DNA from: Armigeres subalbatus
Taxonomy: Eukaryota > Arthropoda > Insecta > Diptera > Culicidae
Assembly: GCF_024139115.2 (NCBI RefSeq)
Contig: NW_026942506.1
Location: forward strand, 558,001 to 622,000
Length of the DNA stretch: 64,000 bases
Direction of reading: 5' to 3'
The notes under the pieces are model-generated. The model was not told the DNA's origin, did not search any database, and saw nothing but the letters and a program-made list of their open reading frames with translations. Numbering within the stretch: position 1 is the stretch's first letter; each line of letters opens with the position of its first letter. A program made the position numbers and the translations under genes. Below are positions 44,851-54,524 of the stretch, piece after piece.

Positions 44851-45233
44851 TGCGTTGCAAGTAACTACCGGCTGGTGTGAATGTATTTTTATGTATGAGA
44901 CTATCATAACTTTTGTTGTATTTATATAATTTATATATAGAAGTCGTAGAACTTATAAGTAAGTAATAAAATTGTATTTTCTTGATTGTCTTCAAGTATC
45001 TTCAAATAAGTAGAAAAGTCTTCAAAATGTCTTCACAAAATAAATGTCTTCACAGAGATTCAAAAGTCTTCAAATTGAAGACATGTCTTCAAATCTGGCA
45101 TCTCTGCTCAATACCTCTCAACCTCGTCTCAATCTGCAACAAGAACAACGTTCATTTGGCTCACGTTTTGACAGTTCTCAATGCTCGATTGGCTTACAAT
45201 GACCGCTTTCGCATATCTCTCATTATAGGATCC

Positions 45234-45585
45234 CTACACGGAAGAAAAAAAGTACCCAAAATTGAGTATTTTTAAACTTACTTTTGAGTTATTTTTTCTC
45301 TTCTCTTTCATCCACACTTTCTTTTGTTGTCAAAAACAAAAGAGCCAAACAATCCAACTACGCCAGTTCAATACGGGAAGCCAGTGTTGAGTTTTATTAC
45401 CTGAGGTCGAAATTGAGTGAATTAAACTTACATTTGGGTAAATAAATTTTCCGTTGGGTACTTTTTTAACATGGGAGTAAAGGCAAACTACTTCGACCCT
45501 ACTTACTCAATTTTGGCTTCCCGTACGGATGTTCGAGGTTGGGTGAATTAAACTCACTATTGGGTTGTTTATTTCTTTCGTGTAG
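45234..45585. mobile_element. MITE with CTACACG ends
   Basis: 'ctacacggaagaaa' at 45234 and 'tttctttcgtgtag' ending at 45585. The interior repeats 'ttgagt' and 'ttgggta' motifs in both orientations ('cccaaaattgagta', 'tactcaattttgg'). It lies exactly at the right border of the second-level TIR element. Confidence 0.65.
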
Positions 45586-45635
45586 GGGTGGGTAGGTTTG
45601 TTTAGTTCTGTTACGGGTAACATGAATAATACACG

Positions 45636-45892
45636 TAAAAAAATAACCTTATATGTTATGGCAAAAAACCATTCGAAAATACTTATACTTTTCATTATGC
45701 CACCTTATGAATGATCCCATATCAAAAAGCTAATAACATTCATAAGTTAATGAAAAGTATAAGTTTCCGAATGTATATGACTAATGCGATGTATAAGTTT
45801 TTTCTTATACATGTCATTAAGCGCCTGCTTTGGCAAAAAAGTATTAGAAATATTAATAATAAACAACATTAATTTTTTTTACGTGTAGAATA
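45636..45892. mobile_element. AT-rich MITE with ACACGTAAAAAAAT ends
   Basis: 'acacgtaaaaaaataa' at 45636 and 'ttaattttttttacgtgt' ending at 45892, with 'cttatacttttcat'/'atgaaaagtataag' forming an internal stem. No coding capacity. Confidence 0.65.
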
Positions 45893-46162
45893 ATATAAAA
45901 AACGAAATTTCTAATTAAATTCAAATTTGACAGTATTATCATGTACTATGAATGAAGTTAAGGAAGAGTTCATTAAAAATACCAATTTATCATTTTTGTG
46001 AAATTTTAGTAAGACGTTATGCGTCACAGATGGGGGTGGGTGGGTATGAAGGAAATGTTACAAACAAGTCACGGAGGGGTGGGTGGGGGTTCAAATCTGT
46101 GTTTTTTTGCGTTATGTAATTTGTGAATGAGCCCTAATGCTTCTTGACATGTCACTCAGAAT

Positions 46163-46324
46163 GGCTGGATTGCTGCTTACCAACACAGTCACACAATCAA
46201 ACACTCCACCCACCCCAATATGCAGCGATAAATTTAATTATGATATCGACTACATACCTGACCATCTTCTCACTAAAAAAGTAAATCTGGACTTAGTTCG
46301 AAATTCAATCTACGCGGCTGAATG
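46163..46324 (+). CDS. Unrecognised short ORF, possibly an exon
   Basis: An open frame reads on from an AG at 46160 ('gtcactcag') through about 54 codons to a stop, ending 'DLVRNSIYAAE'. Composition is less biased than nearby AT-rich chance ORFs and it lies just outside the Harbinger-like element. I recognise no family, and no donor site or partner exon was found. Confidence 0.15.
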
Positions 46325-46329
46325 ATAAT

Positions 46330-47886
46330 ATTATTACATAGCACTTGAGCATAGCCAGCTTGAGCAGCTGGCAACAACGTTTGAGGATGTAAACATAAAC
46401 AGCCAGCATCGTGAAAACATAATCCATAAAAATCCACCTAAACGAAAGAAAAACTGATGCTTTTCTGACATATTCCATCAGTTAATCCCATACTTAGACT
46501 GTATTGATTAATATTGCGTCTAAATTGGGCTGAATTCTTCCAAATGCGTACAATGTTTACAGTTGTCGGATGTTAACAAAAAATGAATCCCACGTGTTCG
46601 CTTAATGAATTGGTATTGGAAGTTTCCACCATTACAAATCCATGGTTGATGATTTTTATGGCACAATTACAATTTGAGTGTTACAACATTTTGGATGCAA
46701 AAAAGTCCATAAAATCAAATTGTCTATATAATCGAAGCGAACAAAATTCTCAAAATGTTTTTTAAACTATGAAAATAGTTTTAATACAATAAAATAAAAC
46801 ATCCTTTTATTGCCTAACAGTCTAATCCGCATGTTTATGATTTTTTATAAGATCGAAACCGTTTTTCAGTCGCTAGTTTGCACACCGTTCTAAGATTACG
46901 TTAGTAATGAAGACTTTTTTTAACCAGTTCATTCATTTGGTAGGCTCAGTCGTGTGTGACACTTTGCGGAGCCACAATTCTCAAGTATGATATTTTTTAC
47001 AATGTATATCATCTTATCTTAACAGTTAGTTGGGAGGGGACATAGACCATAATACTCTTAGCGATTCAAGGTTAAAAATTACTTAATACAGGACGGAAGG
47101 GGTAGGAGTTTGACTTTAGGTTATTTCAGCTGCGTATCCGGGCGTTTGACGTTGAAAACGGTTTTGCGTGGCGTCGCGCTCGATTTTGGTTTGTCATGGA
47201 GCATCTTGCGGATGGCCAGAGCTTCGTGGTACACGATACAAAGAAACAGAAGTCAGTCAAGCATAATGTGGACACAAAATTACATTTGTTTAAAAATTCT
47301 AAATACAGCGCCTTCCTGTTCTAGCAAACAAAGTAAACTCTAAATGTTCGCTTAAAAAACAAACTTTTATGGAAGCATAGGCACTTATCCTTAATCGTTT
47401 GGATCACGGCAAATTGAATTCGACGGAGTTTTTTTCCCATTGTCTCCTATTGGAAATTGGCCAGATCGGACTATGGGCTCTAATGTTATGGTCTAAATCT
47501 GCCGTAATCTGAAAATAAGACGTATGCACCTTTTTACAACATACATGTTTTCCATTTTTCTGTTGAAGTGTACGATGAGTACTACTTGTTAACACCATTT
47601 TTGGAAAATAGCGTATACGTCACTTTGTCAGATTACGGCAGTATAAACAATCGCTATTTTCTGACACTTATCTCAAACCGACCCGCTTGCAACAAGTTGC
47701 GGTTGATGAAGATTATTACAATGACTTTAAATGCATGTAAATAAGGAGTCTCATCCACCTATCAGTGCCATTTTTACCTTCAAAGTGGATATCAAGGTTT
47801 ATATTTTGGACTATGTACGTATGTTAAAACAGGATCGTATTTTCGGGTCCTGAAACTCCAAAACATTCTTGGTACATACTATCAAT
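46330..47886. other. Intergenic stretch with one possible terminal exon
   Basis: Mostly AT-rich sequence. A slightly GC-richer minus-strand segment at 47121-47215 is listed separately. No transposon signature recognised. Confidence 0.4.
47121..47215 (-). CDS. Possible terminal exon, basic C-terminus, doubtful
   Basis: On the minus strand an AG after a pyrimidine-containing stretch opens a frame reading 'LAIRKMLHDKPKSSATPRKT' and 'VFNVKRPDTQLK' before a stop. It is Lys/Arg-rich and better balanced in codon use than its surroundings. The competing plus-strand ORF 47110-47343 overlaps it. No homology is recognised, so this is a weak call. Confidence 0.2.
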
Positions 47887-48142
47887 GGGGCCCTCCTTAG
47901 CCGTGCGCTGTGACGCGCGGCTACAAAGCAAGACCATGCTGAGGGTGGCTGGGTTCGATTCCCGATGCCGGTCTAGGCAATTTTCGGATTGAAAATTGTC
48001 TCGATTTCCCTGGGCATAAAAGTATCATCGTGCTAGCCTCATGATAATACGAATGCAAAAATGGTAACCTGGCTTAGAAACCTCGCAATTAATATCTGTG
48101 GAAGTGCTTAATGAACACTAAGCTGCAAGGCGGCTCTGTCGA
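47887..48142 (+). mobile_element. tRNA-derived SINE (Feilai-like), best-preserved copy
   Basis: 'ggggccctccttagccg', 'catgctgagggtggctgg', B box 'ggttcgattcc' (47952-47962), 'ctgggcataaaagtatcatc', 'aatgaacactaagctgcaag', 'ggcggctctgtc'. The AAG-rich tail found in the other copies is missing. It provides the unoccupied TAA site (48119-48121) for the MITE in the copy at 53369-53828. Confidence 0.87.
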
Positions 48143-49139
48143 ACCAAACTTTTTCGAGAGTTTGCGGGTACTTTTCTAAAAAGCTTTTATTATTGGCAGT
48201 CAATTTCTAAATGAACAACGGAATGAAGAACTGGATATCGTACCAGAAGTCACGGTATTGATGGTTGGAAAATCCAACTGGACATGTTCTTGATTATATA
48301 GTCTCAGCTGAATCCTTTCTATCAATGTAAATTCTTCATTAAATTGAAATAATTCTTGCTGTCTGCATGGTAATCTTTGAACAGCAATTTATTTAAGAAC
48401 TGCTAACTTACGTTCCCGATATTCAATTTCTTTGCCTGCCATTAAGCATCAGTATAATCCGCAAGCCTTGTGCTGAACGAACATAGATACCGAGATATTC
48501 GATAATATTTTGAAAGTCTTCTTGTAGATTTTCGCGACTTGACAGTGAGGGAAAATAGTAATCTCTCACCAGGCCTTTTTGTCCCGCAAAACGATTTGTC
48601 AGCGAAAATATGCATGTGAGTGAGCATCTTCTGCTCGTGAGTATAATTGAGCATTACGATCGCTGGTAGCAGTCATTAAAATCAAGTTTCCTGGATATAC
48701 TGCTAAAAAATTCAGTCTCAGTGCGTCATATTTGCTGGATACTCTATTCCACGCAACAAAAGCAGAACAAGGTTGGAAGTAAAGATCTAACATCTAAATA
48801 CAGTATTCTCATCTCATCACTTGCTTCCCATACTGTCAGACTGGCAAGCCCGTTCACGTTTTCATATAGCAAAGATCACTTAAAATACGTATTATCTCCC
48901 CCCTCCCACCGATTTGTAAGGACGTGGCCGTGGATTTTGTTAATAAATGAAATACAAGATTGCAATGTGAAAATGGTGAATCAATCTAAGCAGCGGACTA
49001 TATAATTTAGTGTGCGCTTTCATATAGCTTCGAAAACATGCCATACTGGCTCTAATTTGCCCCAGTGCACCTTAATAAATATATAATCAATGTAAAATTT
49101 GACGTTGAATATTCAACAGCTTTTTAAACTCCAAAAACA
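48143..49139. other. Unassigned stretch
   Basis: No domain or repeat recognised. Minor ORFs on both strands overlap one another. It may be the body of the pogo/Tigger-like element whose right end follows. Confidence 0.35.
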
Positions 49140-49241
49140 AGAAAAAAAATTTGAGCTGAAAAAAATGTCCATATAATCGAGGTAACAAGTCCATATAATC
49201 GAAATTCGTATAATCGAGGGTCCATATAATCGAGGTATACC
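49140..49241 (-). mobile_element. Pogo/Tigger-like right end with repeated CGATTATATGGAC motifs
   Basis: On the minus strand the sequence starts CAGGTATACCTCGATTATAT and carries 'cgattata' four times within 80 bp ('tggaccctcgattatacg', 'tttcgattatatggactt'). Such iterated ATAATCGA motifs after a CAG start are typical of pogo/Tigger ends. The other end was not found. Confidence 0.6.
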
Positions 49242-49859
49242 TGTTTTTTCATGCATTTTCAAAGTGCATCCAAACTTTTTGGTCACGGTGTAGTAGAAGT
49301 CCGAAGTGAGAGCTGGCAATTTATGCGACGCCTAAGACGCCGTTCGGATGATGTATAATAAGTTTTATATTCAACTGAAGCTGTAAAAATTGAAATCAAT
49401 CTTAATCATGCAATGATTAAATTTTTGTCTCATACAGTACTTAACCAGCAGATAGCATGTTCATACACATTAATGCATTCTAATTTTGATAACTTTGATA
49501 TCAAAACAATGATTTGTATTAAGGCTGCGCTTTACTTGTTGGTCGATGGTCCTATGAATCGCTTGTACCTAGCCGAAGAACTTTTTTCAACCAACAATCG
49601 ATCTGCGCTCCGCAAATGCACCCACACGTCGTGCAGTACACATTCGCTCGAATCAATAAATTATAATGCAAGCGCAGAAAGCATTCATTCAAGGATATTT
49701 CATTTTTTAAGAATCACTTACCCCACTCCGAAGCACATACACACAGTGTTTCGGTTGCGGCAACAAAAGCAACAGAGTAAATCCGAATGAGATCTGAGTC
49801 TGGATCATTGGGAAGGAGGACACGCTGCCGCAGAGACATCGCACAGCACAGCAAAAACC
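49242..49859. other. Intergenic stretch, no gene seen
   Basis: A 125-codon ORF (49413-49790) has no recognised feature. The sequence is not obviously repetitive. Confidence 0.35.
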
Positions 49860-50189
49860 ATGGCCAAGGCGAAGGATGTTGATGACACACAACACTCAGC
49901 TGCTTTTCGCGAAGGATTCCTCTCGGCGGGCTGGACTGGGATCCACGTTGGATGTGTGTTGCAACTGTCGGAACCGATGATGCGGCTGCCGCTGCTGGTC
50001 GGGAGCAGATTCCAAGAAGCGTGTGCACACAATTCATCGTCAAAACAGTTGGGAGCATTTTTTTTTCTTTTCTTTCCTAGACGTTCCCCACATCTCCCAG
50101 AAGATACATTCGAGGCACATGTAACCAGCGACGGAGCACTGCGCCGCGGTTCGGGAGGATGCATACTTTCATTTCCACTAATTTCTTAG
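49860..50189 (+). CDS. Unrecognised 109-codon ORF with strong Kozak context, doubtful
   Basis: ATG at 49860 sits in 'aaaaccatggcc', a strong insect initiation context, and the frame runs 109 codons. The N-terminal part begins 'MAKAKDVDDTQHSAAFREGF' and the middle is unremarkable. A Phe-rich stretch is encoded by a poly-T run. A 119-codon minus-strand ORF (49805-50164) covers the same DNA, so coding status is ambiguous. The region is GC-richer than its surroundings and free of recognised transposons, which would also fit a promoter or UTR. Confidence 0.22.
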   Translation: MAKAKDVDDTQHSAAFREGFLSAGWTGIHVGCVLQLSEPMMRLPLLVGSRFQEACAHNSSSKQLGAFFFLFFPRRSPHLPEDTFEAHVTSDGALRRGSGGCILSFPLIS

Positions 50190-50949
50190 TCGCAGGGATT
50201 CGTTTCCTTTGGAGCGCGCTTGGAAGGAAATTTGCTTCTCGACGGTAAGCTGTTTGCTAACTTATGAAAGAGGAAGGCTTTTTCCTTTCTTTCGCATGGC
50301 TGTCTTCGAGGAGGCTTAAGTGAAATGGGAGGAAGAAAAAAACGCACGGATAGTCCCCAGTATTGCTGCATCACCCACTTCCGCATGCACAGAAGGAGCC
50401 AGGAGGGTGGTAAGGTGGAAAACATTTTCCGTTCCGTTTGGATATAAATATGCGATAAATGGAAATAAATGAATCGAACGTACATAAATTCATATGAGTA
50501 AGTGGGGCTTTCTGTTCAATTCTTTCGATCCGCTATGGTTGCTTTTGTACTTATGAAGATTACTTGATTTGAATATTGGAATGGAACAATTCGATTGTGT
50601 TTCTGCCTCTTTCGCCAATGGCGACACGGTTCTGAACGTTGGAATGAAAATATGATAAATTTTTTCTTGTTACTTTGAAAAACATAAATCTCTGGCATTT
50701 GTTTGCAGTCCGTTTTTTAGATTATGCTCGCTTATTACTACTGCTATTACATGGATCCCCATTGAACATTGTCCTACTGACAAAGCATCCCACAACTAGG
50801 GCATTGAGCACTTTCATTTTTTTTTTTTGATGGCGAGGCTCTAAGTCATTTGTACATATGGAAGTCTTGAAAATTAGCCACCTGAAGTGGAATTTGAACC
50901 TAACCCCATTTTCCTTGGGCTGCGTAAAGTACGGTGGTGTATCGTCTGT
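50190..50949. other. Intergenic stretch, no gene seen
   Basis: It contains a poly-T run near 50817-50830. Small minus-strand ORFs lack recognisable features. Confidence 0.4.
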
Positions 50950-51720
50950 TCGAGATGGATACCAGTGTAGTATCTCGGTTGTATGCTTGTCCTCTCCGGA
51001 GGTGCAAATATTACTGAGCGTCTGTTCTCCATTTTAGGGGCGGCTGATCATCGTCCGAGTGCCAGCGAGGGACTGCTATGCTGTTCTCGATGATACTCAA
51101 CCACATGGTCCTGCTGACGTTAATAGTGAGACGTCCCAAAGAAGCACATGGTCAGCCCGTTGAGCCCACTCCGCAGAAAAGAGCGTTGCAGTACTGATAC
51201 AGCGTTGCGTGGTCATTAGCCAAATCGGAGTCGTCTTGGTGTTGCACAAAATAAACTGTCAAACAGCTCAAGGTATGGCACACCGTCAATCGTACCTACC
51301 AAGATCTCATCGATTACGATGAGAAGTAACAATGGAGATGAAATACGTCCTTACTTCACATCAGCGACTATCTGAATGGGGTCGGTGAAGCTACGATCCT
51401 ATCTGAAAATCGCTTGCATCAATGGGCGCCACACAGATTTTCGTGATTCAGACAAAAGAAATCCCTTCCGTAGTCAATGAATATTTTGCAAATAAAGGGA
51501 CACTTCCACCTGTTTGACCTGCTCCAGAATGATGCGGAGCGGATATTGCAAAATAGTTGCTTCAACATTCGCACAGACAGCATAGGGTCAGCCCTGAACA
51601 CCTCCGCTGAAAGCCGATCTTTAGATTTCATGCGTCGGACGGCTGCTTTTTGAAGAACACTGGCTGAGACTTGAAGAAGCTGTTCAAAGTGCTCGAACCA
51701 ACAATTCAGCTGTCCAAGTC
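50950..51720 (-). pseudogene. RTE-like LINE reverse transcriptase fragment
   Basis: On the minus strand 'LRIILEQVKQVEVSLYLQNI' (about 51500-51560) is RT motif 1-2 of RTE-like elements. 'GRISSPLLLLIVIDEILVGT' (51290-51357) is the 'G.ilSPLLFlivldeil' block. Between and after them there are stops and frame changes, and the YADD region is not intact. The same family appears in opposite orientation at 53040-54470. It is separated from that copy by three MITEs. Confidence 0.82.
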
Positions 51721-51965
51721 AGTGAATAATTGATGCAATAATCTCCGGATGCTGAGCCATCCTTTCTTCATCGGTCAGGATGTCCACCAGTCAGGATGCC
51801 CCACTGTCCTGTCTGCAGCAGCGCCCGACTCCCACTTACAGATAAACAAATCATTGACAGGACTCGTAAATTACTCCTCTGATTCTTCCCGTTTCTCAGC
51901 CTTTGCAACTCTACGCTCCTAAATCTTCCGCCGCGTAACATATGTAATCTATTCTTTTCGTTTAA

Positions 51966-52187
51966 GGTCACTCCTGAAGGAATCCAATTTTCAAAGTACT
52001 CGCGTTTTCAAGGGCACACCATTCGATACGGAAGCAACGCACAACTGTCATTTTTATTTTTTCACGCATGCTGCGACACAGCAAAGCTGAAAAAATAAAA
52101 ATGACAGTTGTGCGTTGCTTCCGTATCGAATGGTGTGCCCTTGAAAACGCCAGTACTTTGAAAATTGGATTCCGTCAGGAGTGACCC
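51966..52187. mobile_element. Palindromic MITE, 222 bp, TAA duplication
   Basis: The two halves are complementary for over 90 bp ('ggtcactcctgaaggaatcc'... and '...ggattccgtcaggagtgacc'), with 'gcacaactgtcatttttatt' near the centre. TAA flanks both ends (51963-51965, 52188-52190). Related copies: 58787-58975 and a fragment at 58265-58310. Confidence 0.85.
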
Positions 52188-52190
52188 TAA

Positions 52191-52330
52191 GGGGCAAGCC
52201 AGAGTAAACGCGACGTGCGATGCGACGCGACGCGACAGTGCAATTTGACAGCCTGTTGATAATGATTGTTATTCTTTTACGTGAGTCGCGTCGCGTCGCA
52301 TCGCTCGTCGCGTTTACTCTGGCTTGCCCC
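52191..52330. mobile_element. Second palindromic MITE, 140 bp, sharing the TAA
   Basis: Inverted arms of about 46 bp: 'ggggcaagccagagtaaacg' at 52191 and its complement ending at 52330, with CG-rich 'gcgacgcgacgcgac'. TAA at 52188-52190 and 52331-52333. It lies immediately after the previous MITE and uses that MITE's right TAA. Confidence 0.87.
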
Positions 52331-52468
52331 TAATACGCAGCTCACCCAAGTTGTTCTCGCCGGTTTCGATAGAAGCATTCTTCACCGCCTACTTCGCTTC
52401 TACACTACTATCATCCAGAACCCGAGTTCCAAGTTGTTCAACGAACGATCTCAGTTGGATCCAAGATG

Positions 52469-52635
52469 AATACACCACTAGGTAATCCAATCTGCCAAAT
52501 TCACGATACAGCCATCTTGGATTTTAGTATGGGAGAGCCAGTGGGTTTGTTTTCGTTTTGCAATGAAAATGAATTTTTCACCCCCGCCTCCTTCTCTTCC
52601 ATAAACTAGGCAGATTGGAGCACCTAGCAGTGTAT
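52469..52635. mobile_element. MITE with ATACACCACTAGG ends
   Basis: 'atacaccactaggtaatcca' at 52469 pairs with 'ggagcacctagcagtgtat' ending about 52635, with 'caatctgcc'/'ggcagattg' just inside. Interior 'cagccatcttggattttagt'. 'ttggatcca' occurs on both sides and may reflect the target. Confidence 0.7.
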
Positions 52636-52835
52636 TGGATCCACTAGTCGGTATATGTTTATTAGTTGCTCGAGCCTCTCCCCCAGTCGCTGAATCCGAG
52701 CAGTGCGTTGTCGGATCTCGTCAATTAGAAGATGATAGTCAAACGCGATGCTAGCTCTGCATTTATTACGGACTCAAGAAGGCACCGTCTTCGTTTTCAG
52801 CTGATCCATTTCTAGAGAAACCAAATACTAGTCCT

Positions 52836-52925
52836 GTCCACTACTAGGTTTTTCCAATCTGCCAGATTCACGATTCAGCCATCTTGGATTTTAGTACGGC
52901 AGAGCCAGCGAGTTTATTTGCACTG
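52836..52925. mobile_element. Partial copy of the 52469 MITE
   Basis: It shares 'ccactactagg', 'ccaatctgcca', 'cagccatcttggattttagt' and 'gagccagcg' with the left half of 52469-52635. The right half is absent. Confidence 0.7.
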
Positions 52926-53573
52926 GAAATATCTGGTGGATACCAGAGAAAAACGCGACATGTCAGTCACTTACCGATCCAACTAATCAGTTCAAACGTT
53001 GACTTGACCACTTAAAATAACTTCTTCAAGTTTTGACGACTTATCGAAATTCGTAAATAGGGAAAGGTTGACAATTCACTGACGGCAGCCCAGGATTCCG
53101 GCCCGGATGATCATGTGAGAATCATACTGTCATGCTTCGCGTTATCCTGGAGCAGGTCATTGAATTTCAAGTCCCTCCATTTGGTACTGATTAGCCACGG
53201 AGAAGCATCCGATCGTTTGAATCACAAAAAAAAACTGTAGGCATCCCAGGGAGGTCTAGACAACAACGAGAGTCCTGTGCAATGAAGTCGCTAAAGTGAG
53301 GCAAAGATAGATATATGGTACCTCTGTTGTTGTTGCTCATCGTAATCGACGAAATCAAGGGCCGCTCTTAGGGGTAAGACGCGCGGCTTCAAAGCAAGAC
53401 CATACTGAGGGTGGCTGGGTGCCGGTAAGACAATTTTCGGATTGGAAATTGTCTCGACTTCCCTGGGCATAAAAGTATCATCGTGTTAGCCTCATGATAT
53501 ACGAATGCAAAAATGGTAACTTGGCTCAGAAACCTCGTAGTTAATAATTGTGGAAGTGCCTTATGAACACTAA

Positions 53574-53736
53574 GGGAAGATCCATTAATTACGTAACGCA
53601 AAAATTGGGCATTTTCAACCCCCCTCCCCCCTATGCCACACTTTTTGTATGAAACGTCTGAAAATTTTGTATGGATCGTCACACTTTGGCCACCCCCCCC
53701 CCCCCCCAAAGCGTTACGTAATTTGTGGACGCTCCC
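53574..53736. mobile_element. 163-bp Harbinger-like MITE inside the SINE, TAA duplication
   Basis: Ends 'gggaagatccattaattacg' and, inverted, 'cgtaatttgtggacgctccc'. TAA at 53571-53573 and 53737-53739. The uninterrupted SINE at 48115-48124 ('cactaagctg') shows the pre-insertion site with a single TAA. Contains a run of 15 C (53693-53707). A decayed relative is at 15950-16065, and the large element at 41840 has related ends. Confidence 0.92.
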
Positions 53737-53779
53737 TAAGCTGCGAGACGGTTCTGTCCCAGTGTGGGGATGTAATGCC

Positions 53780-53818
53780 AAGAAGAAGAAGAAGAAGAAG
53801 AAGAAGAAGAAGAAGAAG
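53780..53818. repeat. AAG trinucleotide tail of the SINE
   Basis: About 13 AAG repeats following 'aatgcca', the normal 3' end of this SINE family. The 70-75-codon ORFs across it are artefacts. Confidence 0.95.
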
Positions 53819-54524
53819 GGCCGCTCTAGCAGCCTACCACCATAGAGCAATCGAACGACCTCGACTCAGAAGATGATACTGCTCTACCAACGCAACAGTG
53901 CTCTACCATGTAGACGGTAGCCGGGCAAACAGTGGAGAAGGTCGAAAACCAAAGCCAGCCAACGTCGGGTAGCCGACCAAGATCAACATAGAACATGGAG
54001 ATCCAATCGGCCCAGGCAATGCACCAAACCTCGAATACACAACTCTAACGTGAAATCTGTGATGTTATACGCCAGTGAGACTTGGTGCGTATTAGCAGAG
54101 TTCATATAGATTTGCAAGTATGCATCAGCTGATGTCTACGTTTTACAGCTCGGGCCTGGTAGCCTCACAACTGAATCCCGAATGCTGAGCCCCATCGAAA
54201 TCCAATATCAACAGCAGTTCCACAGTGTGAATGGACGTAGGCCGACCTCACACCACGTAAGAGCAGAGACGAAATCTGCAAGCAAGCGCTGGATAAGAAT
54301 CTGGCAGAACATCGCAGCAGAGGGAGACCTGAGATATCCTGGCGACGAAAACCTAACAGAAAAATAAACGAAATCGTTAGGAATCAGACTTCGGCCCAAG
54401 TCAACGATGGAGAGGGAAGAAATCCAATCCCAGTACCGTATAGCCTATGTAACTATTTGACAAGATGGGTATTGTTTACAAAGTAATAGAGTTTATCTTT
54501 GAACTTGTTTGGAAGAATGTTTTA

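Larger units (their letters stand above)
42238..45106. mobile_element. hAT-like element with 8-bp target duplication
   Basis: Begins CAGGGATGCCAGAT and ends ATCTGGCATCTCTG, with a perfect 8-bp duplication CTCAATAC on each side (42230-42237, 45107-45114). An 8-bp duplication and CAG-G ends define the hAT superfamily. Both ends carry multiple TGTCTTCA motifs (at least three left, about six right), like hAT subterminal transposase-binding repeats. The 2.9-kb interior has no transposase. It holds a minisatellite and AT-rich filler. Confidence 0.9.
41933..45233. mobile_element. Second-level TIR element inside the Harbinger-like MITE
   Basis: 'ggatgctataatgagagata' at 41933 and the near-complement 'tatctctcattataggatcc' ending at 45233 mark its ends. 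It contains the hAT-like element. The only flanking similarity is 'gggtgggtagg' (41922 and, beyond the next MITE, 45586), which may reflect the target site. Confidence 0.6.
41840..46134. mobile_element. Harbinger-like TIR element hosting nested insertions
   Basis: 'gggctcattcacaaattaca' at 41840 and its complement ending at 46134, flanked by TAA on both sides (41837-41839, 46135-46137). A 3-bp TWA duplication and G-rich ends are typical of PIF/Harbinger. Subterminal 'ggggtgggtggg' occurs at both ends, in the same orientation on this strand. The present 4.3-kb size comes from later insertions; without them the element would be a few hundred bp. Confidence 0.82.
53369..53828 (+). mobile_element. 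tRNA-derived SINE (Feilai-like) inserted in the LINE, with 12-bp target duplication
   Basis: Flanked by 'aagggccgctct' at 53357-53368 and again just after the AAG tail (53817-53828, included here as the right copy of the duplication). Contains 'gtaagacgcgcggcttcaaa', 'gagggtggctggg', 'ctgggcataaaagtatcatc', 'gaacactaa', then a MITE (53574-53736), then 'taagctgcgagacggttctg', 'aatgccaagaagaag'. The B box is damaged ('ggctgggtgccgg'). Confidence 0.85.
53040..54470 (+). pseudogene. RTE-like LINE, RT to C-terminus, interrupted by a SINE
   Basis: 'LRVILEQVIEFQ' (53140-53175) and, after a frame change, a block similar to 'A.DRLNH' correspond to RT motifs 1-2. After the SINE, 'IEQSNDLDSEDDTA' (about 53845-53890) aligns with the 'LNDLDfADDiA' active-site region, with the second motif residue altered. 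'VMLYASETWCV' (about 54060) and 'DEICKQALDKNLAEHRSRGR' followed by 'PEISWRR' (54265-54355) are the conserved C-terminal blocks. Multiple frameshifts. Same family as 50950-51720, opposite strand. Confidence 0.82.

Noticed and set aside
53633..53876. ORFs with poly-Lys or poly-Arg runs
   Set aside because: They translate the AAG tail of the SINE and the poly-C tract of the MITE.
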